From Chlorokybus atmophyticus (lineage: Eukaryota > Streptophyta > Chlorokybophyceae > Chlorokybales > Chlorokybaceae), in NCBI GenBank assembly GCA_009103225.1, contig RHPI01003488.1, forward strand, positions 1 to 58,614: DNA of 58,614 nt. The letters run 5' to 3'. Position numbers and translations under genes: made by a program. The notes under the pieces are model-generated. The model did not search any database, was not told where the DNA came from, and saw only the letters and a program-made list of their open reading frames with translations. This document shows, piece by piece, positions 9,636 through 22,500 of this stretch; the stretch's first letter is position 1, and every line of letters begins with the position of its first letter.

Positions 9636-10244
9636 TGTAAGTCAACAAGCCATTACGATAGGTAGTGCTGTTTACACAGTTCTTTGCGTGAGTGGAAGAG
9701 AAATTGCACTGTTAAGTGAGGTGAATGAGCAAGCAACACGTGGATGCTATGCCCTGACTGATGCCAACAAGCACACCGCGACCAAGTACACAAAGCTCAC
9801 AGCACGGACAAGCACAGTGCACAAGAACATGCACAGGCTCTCACACGATGAGGGGATTCTTGGGAACCAGGACGGTGTGTTTCGTAGTTCAAGTCGCTTC
9901 ACAAGCTCTTAGCTTTCTCACTTACAGTGTTACCAGCTGATCCGGTGAACACTGTGCCTACTTATACAAGTCAACTCATGACTGCCCAGAACATAAGCTA
10001 ACGGTCATATCGAGGCTATTTCCACAGGAAATGCCCACTCGATATAGAACCTGACTTATAACTGAACTCACAACTGAACAGCTACGCGCGGTGCCTATGT
10101 AGGCTATGGTCATGAGCTACTCCAGGGACATGACCTAGCTACTGGTCAGAGACGCGCGCGGGTTGCCATGCTGGTAAGCCGGGCGAGGGTCTCGCTGTAG
10201 GCATGCCCGATGATGACTGGCATGCTTGGGCGATAGGCATGACA
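9636..10244 (-). repeat. 5' LTR, 609 bp
   Basis: This is the complete LTR copy. On the coding strand it begins TGTCATGCC at 10244 and ends TTACA at 9636. No classical TGG primer-binding site is evident just downstream (9635 onward), so the inner boundary is less certain than the outer one. Confidence 0.85.
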
Positions 10245-10903
10245 ATATAGATGTTGCGCTATTGCAGATGACAACAGCATTTGGTTAATCTTGGTGCTGT
10301 ATCATATTTATCTGCATACGATATATGGCAGTATCCATTGCATTTGATATGTGAAGATGTGAAGGATAGCCATCATTTTTAGGTTAAAACTGTGTAAAAC
10401 CCATTTAATTGTGAGTAATTAAAACGCTATCAATAATGAACACGCGCACTTCACATGGTTGTCAAGCTTGCCAACCCACAAAAAAACATAACGTTTATAT
10501 GGTATGAATTTTGTGTTTCAGCATGTTCGTAGAAGAGGGAGGATGAATACTACGGACGAGTAATACAATTGTTGAATGGGTGTTGCTGTTATCGTGACAA
10601 TCATCACATTGTGTCTGGCAAGCTGCAATTATTGTGCGCTGAGCGGATATTGTAATATCTGACAATGTCAATGTAACGCATGCACCAAAGATGCAGTGCG
10701 CTCAAAAAGTTGAACTTGGCTTCTACGTTTTGAGGCAGGGGGTCCGCACATAAGATCACGAGGAAATGCACATGGTGTATGTGTGTGTGTGTGTATTGTG
10801 TGCTATGCGTGTGCTCATGTACTCATGTACAACCTTGGCTCAGCCTTACAAACGTCAATGCTTGAGCTTGCATTGCATCAAATTTGTTGAATTGCAACAA
10901 AGC
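10245..10903. other. Intergenic, no gene seen
   Basis: This is AT-rich sequence between two retroelements. It holds a short GT run near 10773-10793. No coding frame with family resemblance was found. Confidence 0.6.
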
Positions 10904-10908
10904 AAAAT

Positions 10909-10987
10909 TGTCACAACTCACTCGACCACAAAAGACTTGATGCTTTTATGGTCGATTTGTGGTAAACTAATGTACCTTCCCGATACA
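10909..10987 (-). repeat. TRIM 3' LTR
   Basis: Its centre is a hairpin, CGACCACAAAAG with CTTTTATGGTCG (one mismatch). The purine tract 10988-11000 adjoins it. Confidence 0.85.
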
Positions 10988-11327
10988 TTCCCCCCCACTT
11001 AAGAACGCTGACGTCCTTGGCAGCTGGCTCCCATCAGCTGGGGAATCATCCCAGGGGTCTGAGTAGGGTCGGTCACCGGCCCCACCGCCCAAGGACCGGC
11101 CAATTTAGGCCCATACCGGTCAACGCGCGCATAGCGCACCGTTGCCGGCCCCACAGGTCGCATCGCGACAGGCAGGTCGCGTACTGCTGACTGAACGCCG
11201 GCGCGCCTTCCATTAAGCAAGTCGCGACCCATCGATGATGGCACTTATGACCATTTCTATGTTACTGGATCGAGAAACAACGACCGCGGAATTCGTGTGC
11301 AAGGCAGGAATTAAACCCGGGTTACAA

Positions 11328-11340
11328 GCTCCGATGACCA
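11328..11340 (-). other. TRIM primer-binding site candidate
   Basis: The minus strand reads TGGTCATCGGAGC, one base after the 5' LTR. It resembles the complement of an initiator tRNA-Met 3' end but is not an exact match. Confidence 0.5.
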
Positions 11341-11341
11341 A

Positions 11342-11420
11342 TGTCACAGCCCACTCGACCACAAAAGACTTGATACTTTTATGGTCGATTTGTGGTATTT
11401 TGATGTACCTTCGCGTTACA
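11342..11420 (-). repeat. TRIM 5' LTR
   Basis: It has the same length and hairpin as 10909-10987, with nine differences. Confidence 0.85.
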
Positions 11421-11425
11421 AAAAT

Positions 11426-12390
11426 GCGATTGTGGCAGAAAACATCAACAACACAAGACAGTCGCACAGAAGGAGGGGGAGAAGAAGGTGTCCCGCGGCG
11501 CTATATATTACAAAATCCAATATGCTGAAATATGCACCTCCCATCTGCACATCTTTTATTTTGTTGAACAAATGAGCGAACATGAGGAGAAGTCTCGCGG
11601 AGTTGTTGACAGCTACGAGCACATTAAGCTATATATAAAGCATGCACATCACGTTACTTTCTAACCTTGATGCATTCAACAACACAATGAGGAGGAGCGG
11701 AAAGCTAGCCAGCTTTTAGTTGTCAGGCTTTTGTGTTCTGCACTTTTACTTGCATGGCAAGCAATGAGAATTGAAGATGCTGCAACCGACTGGCATGCAC
11801 TGGTAGGCAGTGCATGGCTCGAGCAAACACGTCAGCCATGTGGCCCACATGATGTGGGGCGTTCGCTTGTTCAAATCAAACTTGACCGTCGTTGCTTATA
11901 TGGAGGGTGGACATTGTACCGCGAATCCCGTTTTCGTACACCCAAATGCCCTGCTGCGCGGTAACCTGGCCACCCGCACTGCGCAACACCGGTCCCGATG
12001 GGAATTCTGGCGGCGAACAATGCCGTTGACACCACCAGCGCCGCCGCCAACGCTGCTGAGAACCAAAGGCGCACAAGCACTGAGCGTGTCTAGGGGTGGG
12101 GGAGCCACACTGTGAAAGTCAGGGTCCCATCAATTTGCTTGAAGGAGGCGCCTTAGAGCTGGTGTTGGTGGAGATTTGTGGTACTGGTTGTTGGGCAGGA
12201 CCCAAGCCAGGCCAAGTCAGGCCAGGCCGGGCCAAGCCAGGCCAGGCCAAAAGCCGCACAGAGCACTGAAGCCCTTGGTTGCCAATATGTGCAATCCACA
12301 TGACGTGTTCACAAGCAGTTGACAAGCAAGCAGTGGGCGGGGCTAGCAGAATGTTGACGTGATGTGCTGCGACGGGATTTGACCAGTAGC
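11426..12390. other. Intergenic region upstream of ARMC8
   Basis: No coding sequence was recognised. It contains a GGCCAGGCCAAG-type short tandem repeat at 12201-12250. The ARMC8 promoter and 5' UTR should lie in the right part. Confidence 0.5.
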
Positions 12391-15300
12391 ATGGTCGTCA
12401 TGCCAGCTTCCGCTGCAAGGCTTGAGGACATTGTGGAGGGGCTGTCGTCGCTCGATACCGAGGCCAGATTAAAGGCGCTGAGGGACGTGAAGAACTCCAT
12501 CATCGGCAACAAGACCAAGAAGATCAGCTACATCAAACTTGGCGCCGTGCCCAGGGTGGTTGAGATCCTCGCCTCCGACACCGAATCCTCCCTTCTCGTC
12601 CAGTCCGCTGCCACTGTTGGGTCGTTCGCTTGCGGCATTGACGATGGAGTGCGCGCGGTACGTGCTGGTTGTGGTCGTTGTTGTCGCTATTGCTGTCGTT
12701 GTTATTGTTGAGTCCTGTACACCCTCATGCATCAATACTCCTGTAACCGTGTTGTTGTTGTTTTTGTAACCGTAGCAGTGTAGTCCAAGACACCACCACA
12801 TGCGTTCTTGTAACCGCTGGTCACAATTTGCGAGTATGAAGTCTACAACAAGCATGTGAAACTGTAGCAGTTTCAACTTGAACTGTTCCCTTTGCTGAGT
12901 GCCATGGTTTCTGTCAGACACCTCCTCGTCAGGCAGGACCTTTGTGGCTGCTGCAACTGTGTATGCAATCAAGGAGGACGTGGAGACTGTATGAGCAAAT
13001 TGTTGAATAACATGTTGCCAGGACTGTGCTGGTCCCATTACCTTTCAAGTGTGTTCTTCAAGCAGTCGCGGTCTGCTGCAGGTGCTGGACAGCAACGTTC
13101 TCCCGCACTTGTTCAAGATGCTCTCCAGTTCTGATAGTAAGGTCATGGAGGCGGGCGTGCGGTCGCTCAAGCTCATATTCCAAAGCAGCTTGGCGCCCAA
13201 AGCACGTGTGTTTGAAGGCACAACCATGCAGCTGATGATGTCATTGCTGAACCACCAGAACGACAGCATCGCAGAAGTGGCGGCCAGCGTCCTCGCAAGA
13301 TGTTGTGAGACAACAGAGCAGCAGGAGGCCATAGCCGCTGCGGGCGGACTGCAAGGTGTGTTCCGATTGCTCGCGTCACCCGTTTCAAGAAGACCGGTAT
13401 GTTGAACACAAAGGAACAACTTGTGCTTCCAAGAAGTGTGTGTTGTAGGGTGGTAATTGACCGCTTGCTGTGCTGGACTTGTAGGAGGCTGCATTGGACG
13501 TGCTTGCTGCTTTGACTCGAGACAAAGAGGCCATCTCCCGGCAAGTGTATGAAGCGCAAGATGCCATGGACCACATACGAAGATTGCTTAAGGACTCCCA
13601 CCCACGAATACGACTGCTGGCCTGCACGTGCGTGGTGAACATTGACAAGGCCTACAAGCTCGCAAAGCTGCAGGGCGATGTCAGGGTGGTAGTTCTGCCG
13701 GCGATTGTGAAATTGTTGGGTGAAGGCAGTACCATAGCGGAGGATGCGCTGTTTCTCCTGGCCAAATTGATTGAAGACAACGACTCGCTTCAGAGGTTGG
13801 CATGCGGAGCGGACGCCATCTCGCGGGCTGCAACATTTCTGAGTCAGGCAGCTTCCACAAGGTTGAAGCACGGGGCACTCTGTGCATTGAGTGCGCTGTG
13901 CTCCAGCCTCGAAGAGGCCCGCGCTCAGCTTGTCGACAACGAGGTGCTTATGATGAATTCTTTGCTTCCTGCTGTGCTTCGATTAGCACCTAGTAACCTA
14001 TGCACACTTGCCATTTGTGCCTTGGTGTTCTGACTTCGCAGCTTATGCGGCTTGCATGCAGGAGGTTTGGCATCAAGCTTTGCCTGTTATTGTGTCGTCG
14101 CTGAGTAATATTTCGGAACACGTTCGGGAAGCAGCTTGCAACTGCGTCTGCAGCCTCTCCCGTTCTGTTCAGGTGCTGCCTTCAGCATGCATTGTGCAGA
14201 GGACCACACACAGCAGTGGCAACTTGTGGCGAGCTTTCGTGTTGTGTCAAAGGGCTTGCAAGACAGCTTGCAGGGCTCATAGGACTCCGAGGGCGCGTAA
14301 CAATGTTTCCATCACGCATGACTGTTGGTTGCATGGACTGCCCTTAACTATGGCATCAACAGGCTTTGCGCAAGGGCTTCAGTAATGTGGACTGCGCGCC
14401 GGCCTTGTTGAGACTGCTAGAGGATGGCACTTCACCTACAGTGCAGGTATGTCTAGCAGCCTTGGACATCCAACTTGCGTAGCAGCATAGGGCCTGCCTG
14501 CCAAAGGGTTCAGTAACAAATACTTTCTGTGTTACAGGTTGCGGCTGCCAAGGCGATATGCAACATGGTGTTGGATTTTGCTCCCATGAAGAAGGTAATG
14601 CAGCTTCAACGCAGTGACCTCCAGCACAGTGCTGACAGGTGTCCCCCATCAGGGTGTACTTGCTGCAGGTCTGCCAATCCTTGTTGCCCATGCGCATTCC
14701 ATGGAGCCACAATTGCGTGTATTGAGTGTGAAGACCATTGAGAACTTGCTGTTCTCCTCGACTGTCCAAGTCAAGGAGCAGGTGATGGCAGCCCTAACAT
14801 ATCCCGCGCTATTAGATCTGCTGCAAGGTAGGTCTCATGTACACTGAATGCAGTGAATCAATGCTTGAGTGTTGTGATGTTGTCAACAAACTTTGCTCAC
14901 TGTCATGATAAGCAACTGTGTTGCCCTTGCAGATCCAGAAGAAGAGGCTCAAGAACACGCTGTTGCTGCGCTTCGCAACTTGGTTTTTGGGCAGGTATGG
15001 TCTTTGACTTCCAAGAGCTTGCCTGTCCTTCCAACTGCATACGCCTCGAACGGAACTAACAAATATGACTGCACTGCTTGTGTGGCAGCCAGAAGACGTG
15101 GATCGTGTACTGTTGTTTGAAAATGGCGCTCTTCTACGCGTTGTTGAGCGCACGCTGTTGTCCAGAAGGCACGAAATACTGCTGCAGGTACTGTCTTAGC
15201 AGCATTAAGCATATCTGGGTAGCAGAGCTAGCAGTAGCACTACAAACGAGTGACCTGGATAAGCAGTGGTACTGAGTCTTTACTGTGTGGCAGTCGCTCT

Positions 15301-15790
15301 ACTGCATCTGCAATATTGCAGCTGCTACGGAAGCTGCGAAGGAAGCTGTGATGGCAAGCAGTGTGCTGGAATCACTTCCACCACTCATGGCTGATGCGAG
15401 TGCTCAGATTCGGGTTGCAGCCATCTGGTAGAATTCTTGGCATCAGTCTGTCACCGGGTGCTGGACAACTATGTCCTCAGAGCTTTCATTGCAGGATACT
15501 CATCAACTTGAGCTGGAGAGAAGGGTGTCCACCTTTGGCTGTTTCGGAGCGGGTTGCACGGCTGAAATACCGAGGCCTTGATGTGAAGCTGGCAGCTATG
15601 CTAGACGACCCATCATTGGAAGTCAAGGTACGACACACCCTTGGGTGGTATTCAGGGCTTTGTTGCGGTCAAACTCACGGCATTCCATTGCACAATGCAG
15701 GACCGCGTGAGGATAGCACTGGAACACTTTGCTGCGGCAAGCGAGCGCCGAAGTACAGATGAAGAAATGCAGCTGACACCTTTAAGATAG
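12391..15790 (+). CDS. ARMC8: ARMC8-like armadillo-repeat protein (GID/CTLH E3 ligase subunit)
   Basis: Twelve exons are phase-consistent: 12391-12657, 13082-13396, 13485-13943, 14062-14172, 14363-14446, 14538-14594, 14653-14827, 14933-14994, 15089-15187, 15294-15427, 15495-15627, 15701-15790. They give 661 aa against about 670 in animals. The N-terminus (EDIVEGLSSLDTEARLKALR, then VKNSIIGNKTKK) and the C-terminus (QIRVAAIWILINLSW) match ARMC8 closely. The whole protein is armadillo helices: residues 1-90 hold the first repeats, and the last exons hold the block contacting the ligase core in known complexes. ARMC8/Gid5 is the scaffold between the catalytic and substrate-receptor modules of the CTLH ubiquitin ligase. 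The first of several possible ATGs was taken; a second lies 9 bp downstream. Confidence 0.92.
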
Positions 15791-15860
15791 CAGTATGCAG
15801 GTGTACATATGCATATGCAAAAGCCGCTGCACAGTTTGGTGTCATGGCAGGTTATCTGTG

Positions 15861-18140
15861 TTACCGTCTCAGGGGAGGAAAGGCAACTAGCAGCTTATTT
15901 TCAGGCGAAACAATAGCTGCTACATAAGCTACCAACTTGACCTCCAACCCTAGATTACGCATCCAGTCAGCTCGCGCTGTATCTATAAGCAGTTTGCACT
16001 GCTCGCCCAGCAAAGCCATCTCCTCTACTGAGAGATCCAAAGGGCCAATGATGCCTCCAGTTGTCAACCCGTGTTTGGGTTTGACACTACACACAGCCCA
16101 GCTGCTCATTCTAGTCATTAAGTTGAAGTCGGTGGGACTGAAGCCCCTCTCTGCAAACCAAGCTGTATCTGCACAGCGTGTTGCACTTCAAAGGATGGAC
16201 ATGGGAAGAAATACACAGCCAGAGTCTCAAGAGAGTGGCCTTAGCAAGTATGTCTCCTTACTTATAAATGAATGCCAGCGGCACAGGTGGTGACAGCAAG
16301 GAGCAACACATAAGCCGTAGAACTGTGTATGGTGTTGGTCACTTGCAAGGACAGAGCTTTGCAGCAAGCGGCCGCAGCAATTGAGTGTCATATCTGCAGC
16401 AATGAAGTACACATGACAGCAATTAAGCACATGACAGCAATTAAGTACAAACATAACAACAGCAAGCAGCGTGCTTGTATCTGACAGACTGCCATCACCA
16501 CTGCAGCATAGACATCAGTTGGCAGACGTGTAAAGCCGCAGAATCTGCAACTTAGTTCCATACCTGTAGCTGGGCCACAGATGTGTTTGCCAACAGCAAC
16601 AAACTTCTGGTCGTTAAGCTCCTGAACCCCAGCCAGGTCCAAGTCTTGAACTGGCGCCGCAACACACAACAGTAGGTAAGCGTGCAACTTGTGCTACACT
16701 CTGCATACATAGTCCAACTTACTGTCAAGGTGCAGGCGCTTGATACACTGTAGTTGTTTCTGTTCACCGCGCTCTGCCTGCATCAAGTGCGCATACATTG
16801 ATGCCTTGTTGTCTTGGCTTACACAACAGATTGCAACGCGCCGCCATGCGGAGTGTAACTGTAACTGTGCTCTCACCTTGAAGCGGTATGCGCGCCGCTC
16901 AACTAAGAACACGTCTTTCACGCCACAACACTCCCACAGCATGTGACTCAAGTAGCCCCTGCCAGCACCAAACTCCACCACTGCAGGCATGCCGGCAGAC
17001 TCAGGGTGGCTCACAGTAGCATTGTCTGTGAACTCCTGTACACAAGAACTAGAAGGCAACAGTCCGACCAGTTGTAGATGTCCTATGATGGACGCTTGCT
17101 GTAGTGCATGCTTGAGTGAATACGGCGTTGCCCTGCAACATGCAACCGCATGTATGAGCGACCATACATTAAAGCTCGCATAGAGTGTGCAGACAGGTTG
17201 CTGGATCCGTGCAGCACCTGCCTGCATTGCCAGATACATAAGAAGCACATTCTTCAGGACAGAGCAACTCCACTGTCGGTGGCTTTGGGAACTCCGCAGC
17301 GCATGTTTGGCGGATGCGCGCAATCAGTGTGGTGAGGTCTATTTCGCCGATTGGCACATCAGGGTCTCCTTGTTGAGGAACGGAGCAACCAACGACGTTA
17401 CAATCTTTCCGGTAGTAAGGCTGGCTATGCATGCGAGCTGCTTGTATGGTGGATGGACAGCGCGGGACATGGGCATCCACCTCCGCCGCTGGAACGGAAC
17501 TGGACAAGGGCAGCAAGCGTTTGGGCAACTGATGCTTGTGCTAAGGGCTGGATGCAAGTGCACAGCACTCGAGCATGGTTGTTTCCTGGCATCTACTTCT
17601 AGTACAAATAGTCCATACATGATGGCTGTGTTGCGATTGATATTGTGAAAGCAACAGCAGACATGCTCTTGCGCGACCAAACAGCATCGCACTCAGTCAA
17701 TATCTACTCTACGCAGTATAACAACATGCAGAATTCTGCCATACTGTCTGGTGTTTGCAAGCTGTACGAGCACGACAAACCAAACGCTAAAGAGCAACTA
17801 TAGTAATGCCTGTGTGCTAAGATTTAAGGCAATGCAACATGGGAATTGTCTATGCCGCATGCTGTCCAGTGTAACATTTGTTAACAACGCATGTGCCGTG
17901 CGAGAGGCTGTCACGGGCGGGCACTCACTGAGATGGGTCCACAGGGCATGGGACTCGCAGACAACTGGGCGCATGATTCCCGCAGTACTCAGAACCAGGC
18001 CGAGGCGCCAACCGACATCGGCGTCCTTTGGCAGGAACATACATCAAGCACGTCACCCTCTCCTCACCCATACCGCCGACGACCCTGGCACCGCCGCCGC
18101 CGCCGCCGCTACACCCTGACTGCAGGGTTTGGTGATCCAT
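15861..18140 (-). CDS. TRM13: tRNA 2'-O-methyltransferase TRM13
   Basis: Seven exons: 18140-17929, 17499-17218, 17132-16877, 16777-16723, 16650-16564, 16393-16262, 16150-15861, giving 437 aa (human about 480). The N-terminus has a CCCH finger (C31, C42, C53, H56) and a CHHC finger spanning exons 1-2 (C65 in CPVDPSH, H71, H81, C85). The Rossmann methyltransferase domain starts with VVEFGAGRGYLSH near residue 217. It continues through KHICGPATDMTL and the family signature PCCHHLCRW to RMSSWAVC. Trm13 methylates the 2'-OH of nucleotide 4 in the acceptor stem of some tRNAs. The gene converges on ARMC8 with 70 bp between stop codons. An in-frame ATG 21 bp upstream (18161) is possible. Confidence 0.94.
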
Positions 18141-18161
18141 GATGATGGCCACGCAGTTCAT

Positions 18162-19548
18162 TGAGCGTGCTAAGCGTTCAGTGAACCTGAGAGTCTCGCT
18201 CACCATCCGCCGCGTCCTTGTCAGAATTTGCCACTTGCACTGTATTTGAATCATCATCTTCACACACGCCTTCCCGCGTAGATCATGGCGATTCTTGTTC
18301 TCGCACAGAGCACGTGCCTTTCAATTGCCAGCCGTCCGATGCTACTCGGCAATCTTCTTTAACCGTTCAATATAATGGAAGTTTCGTATCTCCAGATTAC
18401 GAGCTTGCAGCTGGCTTCGCCAACTGATAGCGGAAGTAGAGGAACCTCAGCTTACGACAAAGGAAGCAAGCTTGGAAGCTGTCTCTAACTGGACAGTTTC
18501 CCAGCAATCTCTGTTATAAGCTGTGAGACCGGGAAGCCGCCGGCCACCGCTGTGCACCCGCCAAGTGTCGCGCATTGCACAGTGCAAATCTTACACTGCT
18601 CGGAGCGGCCATCACTACACCGGCCAGATTCGGCTGCCTCAACCGGTCAGCTGAGCAACGTGATCAGTGATCTGACAGTCGGTGTGGTTAAACTGGCGCA
18701 CTTTAACTACAGTGGTTGAATTTGCGCAAGCAGCAGCAGAGCAGGTAGCTTGCCAGCAGCGGCGGCGGCGGCGGGTGTGGCGTTTGCAGAGGCGTTGGTG
18801 TCTAGCGATTGGCGGATGTGCGTGATAGCCAAATGCATGTAGAGTCAGCTGCTTGCTGCGTTGATGCGATAGTTGTGTAGCATGCCTGCTGTGGGGTTGC
18901 TCAACGTTTGAAGAGGTGTTGGGAAGGCTCTCCCCAACATGCAGTGCTAGCCAGCTGGAGTCCAGCGTATTCCAGGTAATCGAGATTGTTCTCGTGTGTG
19001 TCTATGCGGGAGCTTGGGCTTGGTGCTTGAATAAAGGTTGTCGGCATGTTTGTCGTATGTAATGGAACGTCTGCAGCTGCGCAAGCTGTACACACCAGTA
19101 CTAGCGTGTCCAACAGCAGCTTTTGACATGCATTGTCATTCCCAGCACAGCAATCAACTGCAATCTTGAAAGTAATGACACCAGCACAGGTCGTCTCACA
19201 GATTACAGCATGCTGTTTAGTGGTCGGAAGGAATAGTAGTGCTTGAACTATGCGTGGAAGTCCGTTTACTAGGCGTAATAGATGATGATACTGGTGTCTT
19301 AACGCATATCCAATGAAAGTGTGGATGGAACATGTCACCCTTAATCACATGGTTGCCAAGTCATGTAGCAGTCTACTGCAACATGAAGAGCTGCAGAATC
19401 CTCTACACTGAATACAGTCGTACACTGGCAGTGTCTGGTGTCAAGCGCAGTGTCTGATTTTGCTGTGCATACACCATGCCCTTGAACTGCGCATGACTGA
19501 TCCGTGTATACTCTGCATGGTGCACTGTGAGCACAGATAGCTCGTAGC
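18162..19548. other. Divergent intergenic region between TRM13 and the VWA-membrane gene
   Basis: It must hold both promoters. GCG-type triplet runs occur near 18090-18110 (inside TRM13 exon 1) and at 18758-18775. Short open frames such as 18901-19338 minus show no family resemblance. Confidence 0.5.
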
Positions 19549-22500
19549 ATGTGGCGGCCACTATGGCTGTTGGCGTGCTGCTGTCTGGTTGCGGCGGCAC
19601 AGAGCGTAGACCAGACAGCAGTGCAGGGCGCTGTGGGTGAAGACGTAGTGCTGGCAACAGAGAGGCGAGTTGAAGCGGCAGCGATCTGGCTTGATCATGA
19701 CTGGAAGTTCTTCTACACACTGTCGTTAGTGGCGACAGCGCATGGAAGCTCGTTGAGTTCTGGCAGCGGCGGCTTGTATGGTATAAGCGCGGATGCTTTC
19801 ACCAGCACCCAAGACTATGAGCGAACATCAGGCCTGAGCAATAAGTTGCAAGCCCTCCTCGGCACCGCTTGGGATGTCGTTAGCTATGACCAGCTGGATG
19901 TGCCCATCTTTTCTTCCATTGCCGCACACCTAGTAGCTGCGGCAGCAGGTGCATCGTTTCCTCAAGGTCAGAGCAGTGGCAAGGCACTGTTCAGCAACCA
20001 GTGATTTCTTGTGAAGTGCTAAGGCAGCCCAAACCTTGTGCAGCTCCGGCGTCGCAAGCGGACTTCTGGGCTCAACAGTATGGTGGCTCTGACATTGCAG
20101 CATGGCTGGCTGCTGCTGCAGGAGCTGCAGGTACGTCTAGTAGCTGCCTTTTGAACTTGCAGTCCTGCATTCTGGTGTTGCAGCACATGTTGCAAGGTCA
20201 CCTACTTGATGTTTGAAAGTAGAGTACGAACTTTACTCAGATAGTTACAAGATGCTCAGCTAATCGAAAACCGCGCACCATGTAGTCACGTATGCATGTC
20301 TATGCACACGGAACAAGCAGCAGTCTACACCATGAAGTAAGACATGCATGGTTATGTGCAGAATGCACTCGCAAGCTGGACATTGTGTTTTTGGTTGAGG
20401 ACTGCAACGGCGAGGATGACAACTATCAAGCGGGTTTGTCGCTTGCGAGCACGGTTCAGTCTCTGTTCTCATCACCTGAGGCACGAACTGCGGTGGTAAA
20501 CTTCTGTGAAGCCACGACCCCAATCAGCCTGTTTGATGGGACTTCTGCTGCGGAGCATGTAGGCCAACCGTGCTCGCGGCACCATGTTGCATTGACATCA
20601 TGCAGGCTTCCATGCATATGCACGCTTGGTATGTGCAGCATAGCACAATGTCAAGCTGACCGCCACCTCATGTTTGCAGGACGTCAATTACGACAGCCCA
20701 ACAGGCTATCTCTCTCCCGTTCCTGGTGCCAATGTTGGCTATGGCATATTTTGGGTCGTGGACAACTTGTTTACTGAACAAGTCATGCCCGACCCATCAT
20801 TTGGTCCTCGTCCAGCATCGGAGGGTAAGCTGTTCAGCGGTGTGGGAGGCAACTGACAAGTTTCTCATGACACGTCCCTGCTACAGGAGCTGCTCGGGTG
20901 ACGATTGTGGTTACAAGCTCTGGCCCACTGAACCAGCAGGTCCTTGAGTCAGTGGGCGCTTCAAGGTGAGATATGGGTACTTATTGCTCAACTCCTGAGA
21001 GGATACACACTACTCTTACATTGCAGGCTCCCTTTGCATTAATTTACTACATTCGTTGCGCTGATGCAGTAAATTCCATATGCTGTGACAGTTACAATTA
21101 TGGCGTGACGGTCATGGCAATTGGTATTGGGAGCGACGCAACAGCTGTGGTTGAAGCAATTGGTGGAGTAGCAGCTCCAGATGGCCTCGTTCTGCAAGGG
21201 GCCCGAAGCTTTATGGTGTCAGATGCGGCTGAACTGGGAAGTCTTGCTGGGCTTCTGCAACTCGAGCTCTGCAAGAATGGTAAGCTCCTGGTTTGCTCTA
21301 TGCTCTGATCTCTGCGTGCCGTAACACTTGTGTCCTGTGTCCCCTGAAACTCACACAGCGTTTGGCAGTGCCATTGCGCGTTGGCACGGGGTGCGTCCTC
21401 GGGCAGTCTGTCGCTGCTGGCGGCTCAGCAATGTACAGCACATCAGTGCCTACTGAAGGGCTCACAGCTGCCATTACTGACGACAGTGGGAGCAGCACAT
21501 GTTACATATCCACAGCCATATACCCAAATGCAGCCTTGTACAGTCAAGTGGTCACGAGCTCTGGCAACTTGACTGTATCTGCAACTGCTGCTGGGGCTAA
21601 GGCTTACATCTCCTGTGAAAGCAGCAGCGGTTCCACGCTCCAGCTGTGCACCGTGCCCGGTGTATTCAGCACCCCGTCAGAGCCGAGTGAGTACTGGTCA
21701 AACTGTTCCTGTCTCTGCCGCGTTGATAGTATGTGTGGTAGCCGTGTAAGCTAATGTGCTCTTACGTTCTGTTGGCAGATCCCCCACCAGCACCCATTGC
21801 AACCCCGGAGTCTCCACCACCCGCAAGTGCACCTCCTGCAAATCCAGCACCTGAAAGTTCACCTCTTGAAAGTCCACCACCTGCAGCTCCAGGTAGATAT
21901 TTGATTTAGTGGCAGGGCACGCAGCTCAGTGCGCACTGTGTGTGGTGTTGGCAAGCGTGCAGCATGTACATGTACGTACAGTATGCACACAGTGTGCATT
22001 GTGTTGTCTTCAAGCAGCAACATGTTGGGAACAGCCACCAGCGCAGCCGACAGCTAGGCTAGGAGGTCATCTTTGTGTTGTTGACCAATGCATTGCTCCA
22101 GGCGAAATACCGTTGCCGCCGCCGCCACCATTGGCACCTGTGTTTGAGCCTGCCGGCCCTTTTAATGTTGTTCCACCTGCTTCTGCTCCACCGATTGCTG
22201 TTGATACTAATATTCCTCCGCCTGCTCCTGGGACATTGTTGAGTCCGTCAGTCCCACCTGCTTCTGCTCCACCAATTGCTCTAGATACTAACATTCCTCC
22301 GCCTGCTCCTGGAACATTCTCGAGTCCGTCAGTCCCACCTGCTTCTGCTCCACCAATTGCTGTGGATACTAATATTCCTCCGCCTGCTCCTGGGCCAGTT
22401 TTCAGTCCGTCAGTCCCGCCTGTTCCTGAGTCCTCAAGTCCAGGTGCTGGGGTACCTCCTGAGCAGACACCATTACCTGCTGGTAGCCCAGCACCAAGCG

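Larger units (their letters stand above)
1..10244 (-). mobile_element. Ty3/gypsy-like LTR retrotransposon carrying a cytosine DNA methyltransferase, defective
   Basis: Two direct repeats of about 0.6 kb flank a minus-strand gag-pol region. Order in the direction of transcription is 5' LTR (10244-9636), a leader of about 207 bp, gag with two zinc knuckles, aspartic protease, C5 cytosine methyltransferase, and the start of reverse transcriptase, then the 3' LTR (598-1, cut by the window edge). The LTRs start TG and end CA on the coding strand and are about 95% identical by eye. The element is dead as read: in-frame stops at 8540-8538 (TAG), 1540-1538 (TAG) and 1270-1268 (TGA), one frame change near 4130, and no RNase H or integrase because RT runs straight into the LTR. 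A second transposon sits in gag. The right flank is ATATA; the left flank lies outside the window, so the target duplication cannot be checked. The Ty3/gypsy call rests on the RT motifs. Confidence 0.9.
10909..11420 (-). mobile_element. TRIM (miniature LTR retrotransposon), 512 bp, structurally complete
   Basis: Two 79-bp repeats (10909-10987 and 11342-11420, 70 of 79 positions identical by eye) start TG and end CA on the minus strand. A perfect 5-bp direct repeat AAAAT flanks the whole unit (10904-10908 and 11421-11425). A 13-nt purine tract, AAGTGGGGGGGAA, abuts the downstream LTR. One base inside the upstream LTR lies TGGTCATCGGAGC, close to the initiator-Met primer site TGGTATCAGAGC of plant elements (one extra base, one change). 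The 354-bp interior codes for nothing recognisable, as expected of a TRIM. It would depend on proteins from another LTR element; the neighbouring retrotransposon has unrelated LTRs. Confidence 0.88.

Noticed and set aside
10755-10800. GT microsatellite as a regulatory element
   Set aside because: It is a short simple repeat with no gene next to it.
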